DNA of 16,491 nucleotides from Bdellovibrionales bacterium (GTDB lineage: Bacteria; Bdellovibrionota; Bdellovibrionia; Bdellovibrionales; UBA1609), in NCBI GenBank assembly GCA_020435085.1, contig JAGRAB010000036.1:1-16491 (forward strand). The letters run 5' to 3'. The translations under genes and the position numbers were made by a program. Positions within the stretch are counted from its first letter, which is position 1; every line of letters starts with the position of its first letter. Below, one piece after another: positions 13,201-16,491 of this stretch. The notes beneath the pieces are model-generated. The model was not told the origin of the DNA, did no database searches, and worked only from the letters and a program-made list of their open reading frames with translations.

Positions 13201-14928
13201 ATGATATACGATCCAATTTCTCGACGAATGTTTTTGCAGGGAGCTGGTGGTATTCTTGTTTCCATCCCATTTCTTGGTTCGCTGTTTGCCAGTGAGAAAA
13301 TATTTGCACAAAGTGTTCCGACAGTTCGGTTTCTTGCCTTTTTTGTTGGACATGGAATGGTTTGGGAACACTGGACGCCAGATCCATTGGCCTTTGATTT
13401 AAAAAATGTTCAAGGCTGTACCGGAATTCGTGGAGAAAAAATGTCGAAGTTTGTTGGTAGTGGTAAGGCCACTCCGCAGTTGTCCAACACATTACATAGT
13501 GCATGGAATCCTTATCTGGATAAAATGACAATGATTATGCGAACAGACCTTGAGGGCGAAGTTCATAACGCCTCGTCATTGATGGGAGCCATGTCAGCAA
13601 ATAGAACAACAATTGATCAAATCATGGCAAGAAATTTGGGTGTCACCGCAGGCACTCGTGTCGCCAGTATTACCGGAATGGGTGCTCCAAATTCGTTCAA
13701 TGCTGGTAATGCCAATAATATTTCTATATATCAGGGGAATAAAGTTACTGCAGAATGGAACCCTCTCGTTCAGTATCGCAAGCTTTTTACCTGGTGTCCT
13801 CAAACGTCAACACCTTCTCCCGCACCAACTCCCACAGCACCTCCTCCTCAAGCGAAAGCTGTTGATCGGATCAAAGAGGAGTTTGACCGCATTCGAAATA
13901 ATCGAAGACTTTCTAGTGCCGATCGTCAACGCCTTCAAGAACATATGGATCTCTACAATCAAATTGAAAATCGATATGCAAGCATTCCAACAACTCCTCC
14001 TCCTACCAGTGGTGGAACGTGTTTGAATCGCATGGAAAACTATCAAGTAAAGAGTGAACCCTCTGATCCGACAAATTCGAGCAGTCCAAAGATGCAGGTG
14101 CTTTACAACCAATTGGCAAAACTCAATTCTGATCAACTTCTCAAAGATCATATGGATATTATCGCTCTTGCAGTAAAAACCAAAGCAACAAATATTTCAT
14201 CTTTTCTATTTGAATGTCATACACAGAATAAGTGTGGTGTTACCGGTTTAGGAGGCACTTCTCTATTTGATAATTTAGATCTCCACAACAATATTGGTCA
14301 CCAAGGCAATCCATCTTTTAGTTCAACAAAAGCACAATCTCGTCGCATTTATGGTGACCACTTGTTGAGACTTGTTCAGAGTTTGGAAGGCGAGGTGGAA
14401 GATACAACGACGGGAGCGACTTATCTTGATAATTGTCTTATCCTTTGGGGCGGAGATCAGGGCGTTGGCCATGGCGGTAATCTTCACATGACCCGAAACC
14501 AACAAGTCTTGTTAGTTGGAAAAGCCGGTGGGAGGTTGAGTTCTGGACGCATTCTTGATTATGGTTGGGTTAAGTATAACAGCCAAGGAGCTGTTGATAA
14601 AACTCAGCAATTTGCTGGCAGTGCGGGTAATCCCAATAATAGCAATTTCCCAAATACAACTCCATACCATCATGTCTACAAGCAAGGTGGACGCCCCTAC
14701 AATCAGGTGATGGTTTCGTTGATGAATTTAATGAACATCAGTCCATCAGAGTTTAATAAATATTCAGAGTTTGCTGATGGCTTTGGAACTTACAACTATT
14801 ACAAAACAGGTAATTTCAATGCTTCATTGGAATCTCGTGGCCCTAATGATGCTCCTCAATCCGGCAGTGTTCCTGGTAAAGGAAGAAATGCCACCTTGGC
14901 AGGGCTTTCTGGAGAACCGTTGGTGTAA
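13201..14928 (+). CDS. Tat-exported DUF1552-type protein, 575 aa, partner of the interrupted heme gene
   Basis: A twin-arginine signal lies right at the N-terminus (SRRMFLQG at 7-14), then a hydrophobic core and probable cleavage near KIFAQ (33-37). It is a paralogue of the 525-aa protein encoded at 5974. It shares the early HNASSLMGAMS block (His122), the late GGDQGVGHGGN and GKAGGRLSSG blocks, and a GRPYNQ segment before a helical C-terminus. Differences are a Pro/Thr-rich insert (about residues 202-218), a second Pro-rich stretch near 262-268, and a longer polar C-terminal tail. The ribosome site is AGGGG, 9 bp before ATG. The gene is intact, but the IS lies upstream in the same transcription unit. 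Its expression may therefore be reduced or depend on a promoter inside the IS or the broken gene. Function is unknown beyond association with DUF1592-type heme proteins. Confidence 0.88.
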   Translation: MIYDPISRRMFLQGAGGILVSIPFLGSLFASEKIFAQSVPTVRFLAFFVGHGMVWEHWTPDPLAFDLKNVQGCTGIRGEKMSKFVGSGKATPQLSNTLHSAWNPYLDKMTMIMRTDLEGEVHNASSLMGAMSANRTTIDQIMARNLGVTAGTRVASITGMGAPNSFNAGNANNISIYQGNKVTAEWNPLVQYRKLFTWCPQTSTPSPAPTPTAPPPQAKAVDRIKEEFDRIRNNRRLSSADRQRLQEHMDLYNQIENRYASIPTTPPPTSGGTCLNRMENYQVKSEPSDPTNSSSPKMQVLYNQLAKLNSDQLLKDHMDIIALAVKTKATNISSFLFECHTQNKCGVTGLGGTSLFDNLDLHNNIGHQGNPSFSSTKAQSRRIYGDHLLRLVQSLEGEVEDTTTGATYLDNCLILWGGDQGVGHGGNLHMTRNQQVLLVGKAGGRLSSGRILDYGWVKYNSQGAVDKTQQFAGSAGNPNNSNFPNTTPYHHVYKQGGRPYNQVMVSLMNLMNISPSEFNKYSEFADGFGTYNYYKTGNFNASLESRGPNDAPQSGSVPGKGRNATLAGLSGEPLV

Positions 14929-14973
14929 TAAAAAGGGTTGGTAAATTCATTTTTCAATAACACCAATGACCCA

Positions 14974-15002
14974 TTGCTATTACCTAAAGCGGACTTTACA
15001 AA
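14974..15002 (+). promoter_or_regulatory. candidate sigma70-type promoter for queA-tgt
   Basis: TTGCTA (14974-14979) and TACAAA (14997-15002) are spaced 17 bp apart, each matching consensus at 4 of 6 positions. A start near 15009 would leave a leader of about 27 nt before queA. No clear terminator for the upstream gene was found in 14929-14973, only an imperfect GGGTTGGT/ACCA...ACCC pairing without a T tract. Confidence 0.4.
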
Positions 15003-15035
15003 GAGAACAATTTCTTGTTAAGACTCGTTATCTTT

Positions 15036-16491
<1,456 letters not shown>

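Noticed and set aside
13199..14151. Several frames of 60-140 codons on both strands inside the second DUF1552 gene
   Set aside because: All overlap a gene with a clear Tat signal and a family-wide match; they lack ribosome sites.
15015..15035. TTG start seven codons upstream for queA
   Set aside because: The family N-terminus begins at the ATG at 15036, and the extra residues match nothing in QueA.

Overview
The window is AT-rich chromosomal DNA (roughly 40% G+C by eye) from a Gram-negative bacterium. Lipobox proteins, Tat-exported proteins and c-type heme motifs indicate an outer-membrane cell. Paired heme-binding DUF1592-type and Tat-exported DUF1552-type proteins are best known from Planctomycetes and Myxobacteria and also occur in Bdellovibrio-like bacteria. 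Together with low G+C and strong GGAGG-type ribosome sites, this makes a Bdellovibrionota-like or deltaproteobacterial-type organism my best guess; it is an inference, not proven.

Layout. 1-72: 3'-truncated tRNA-Leu(GAG), minus strand. 137-1595: two minus-strand genes for small exported proteins of unknown function. 1596-2401: mostly non-coding by length but structured. A leader carries three hairpins, each displaying the CsrA/RsmA-type motif CANGGANG, and a fourth copy lies on the Shine-Dalgarno site of a two-gene microprotein operon (52 aa and 41 aa, ATGA overlap) that ends at a strong intrinsic terminator. 2402-3532: minus-strand lipoprotein with a Pro-rich linker and a lysozyme/chitosanase-like motif. 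3533-3911: divergent intergenic region with a perfect 10-bp inverted repeat and further TGTCGAA-like boxes.

3912-7551: first heme/Tat pair, a 686-aa diheme lipoprotein-like DUF1587/1595/1592/1588/1585 protein followed 1 nt later by a Tat-signal DUF1552 protein. 7768-14928: second, paralogous pair. Its heme gene encodes a 1316-aa protein with seven N-terminal Ig-like repeats, but a 1458-bp ISL3-family insertion sequence (8029-9486) interrupts it. The IS has 22-bp imperfect terminal repeats and a 9-bp target duplication. Removing the IS plus one duplicate restores the reading frame exactly through the first Ig-like repeat. The transposase itself is split by a -1 frame change at a T7 run. The DUF1552 partner of the second pair is intact.

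14929-16491: queA and the start of tgt, overlapping by 22 bp, for queuosine modification of tRNA.

The most interesting items are the CsrA-type hairpin array in front of two unknown microproteins, and the tandem heme/Tat loci, one of them freshly broken by an IS in a gene whose Ig-like repeats arose by duplication of an exact 264-residue three-domain block.
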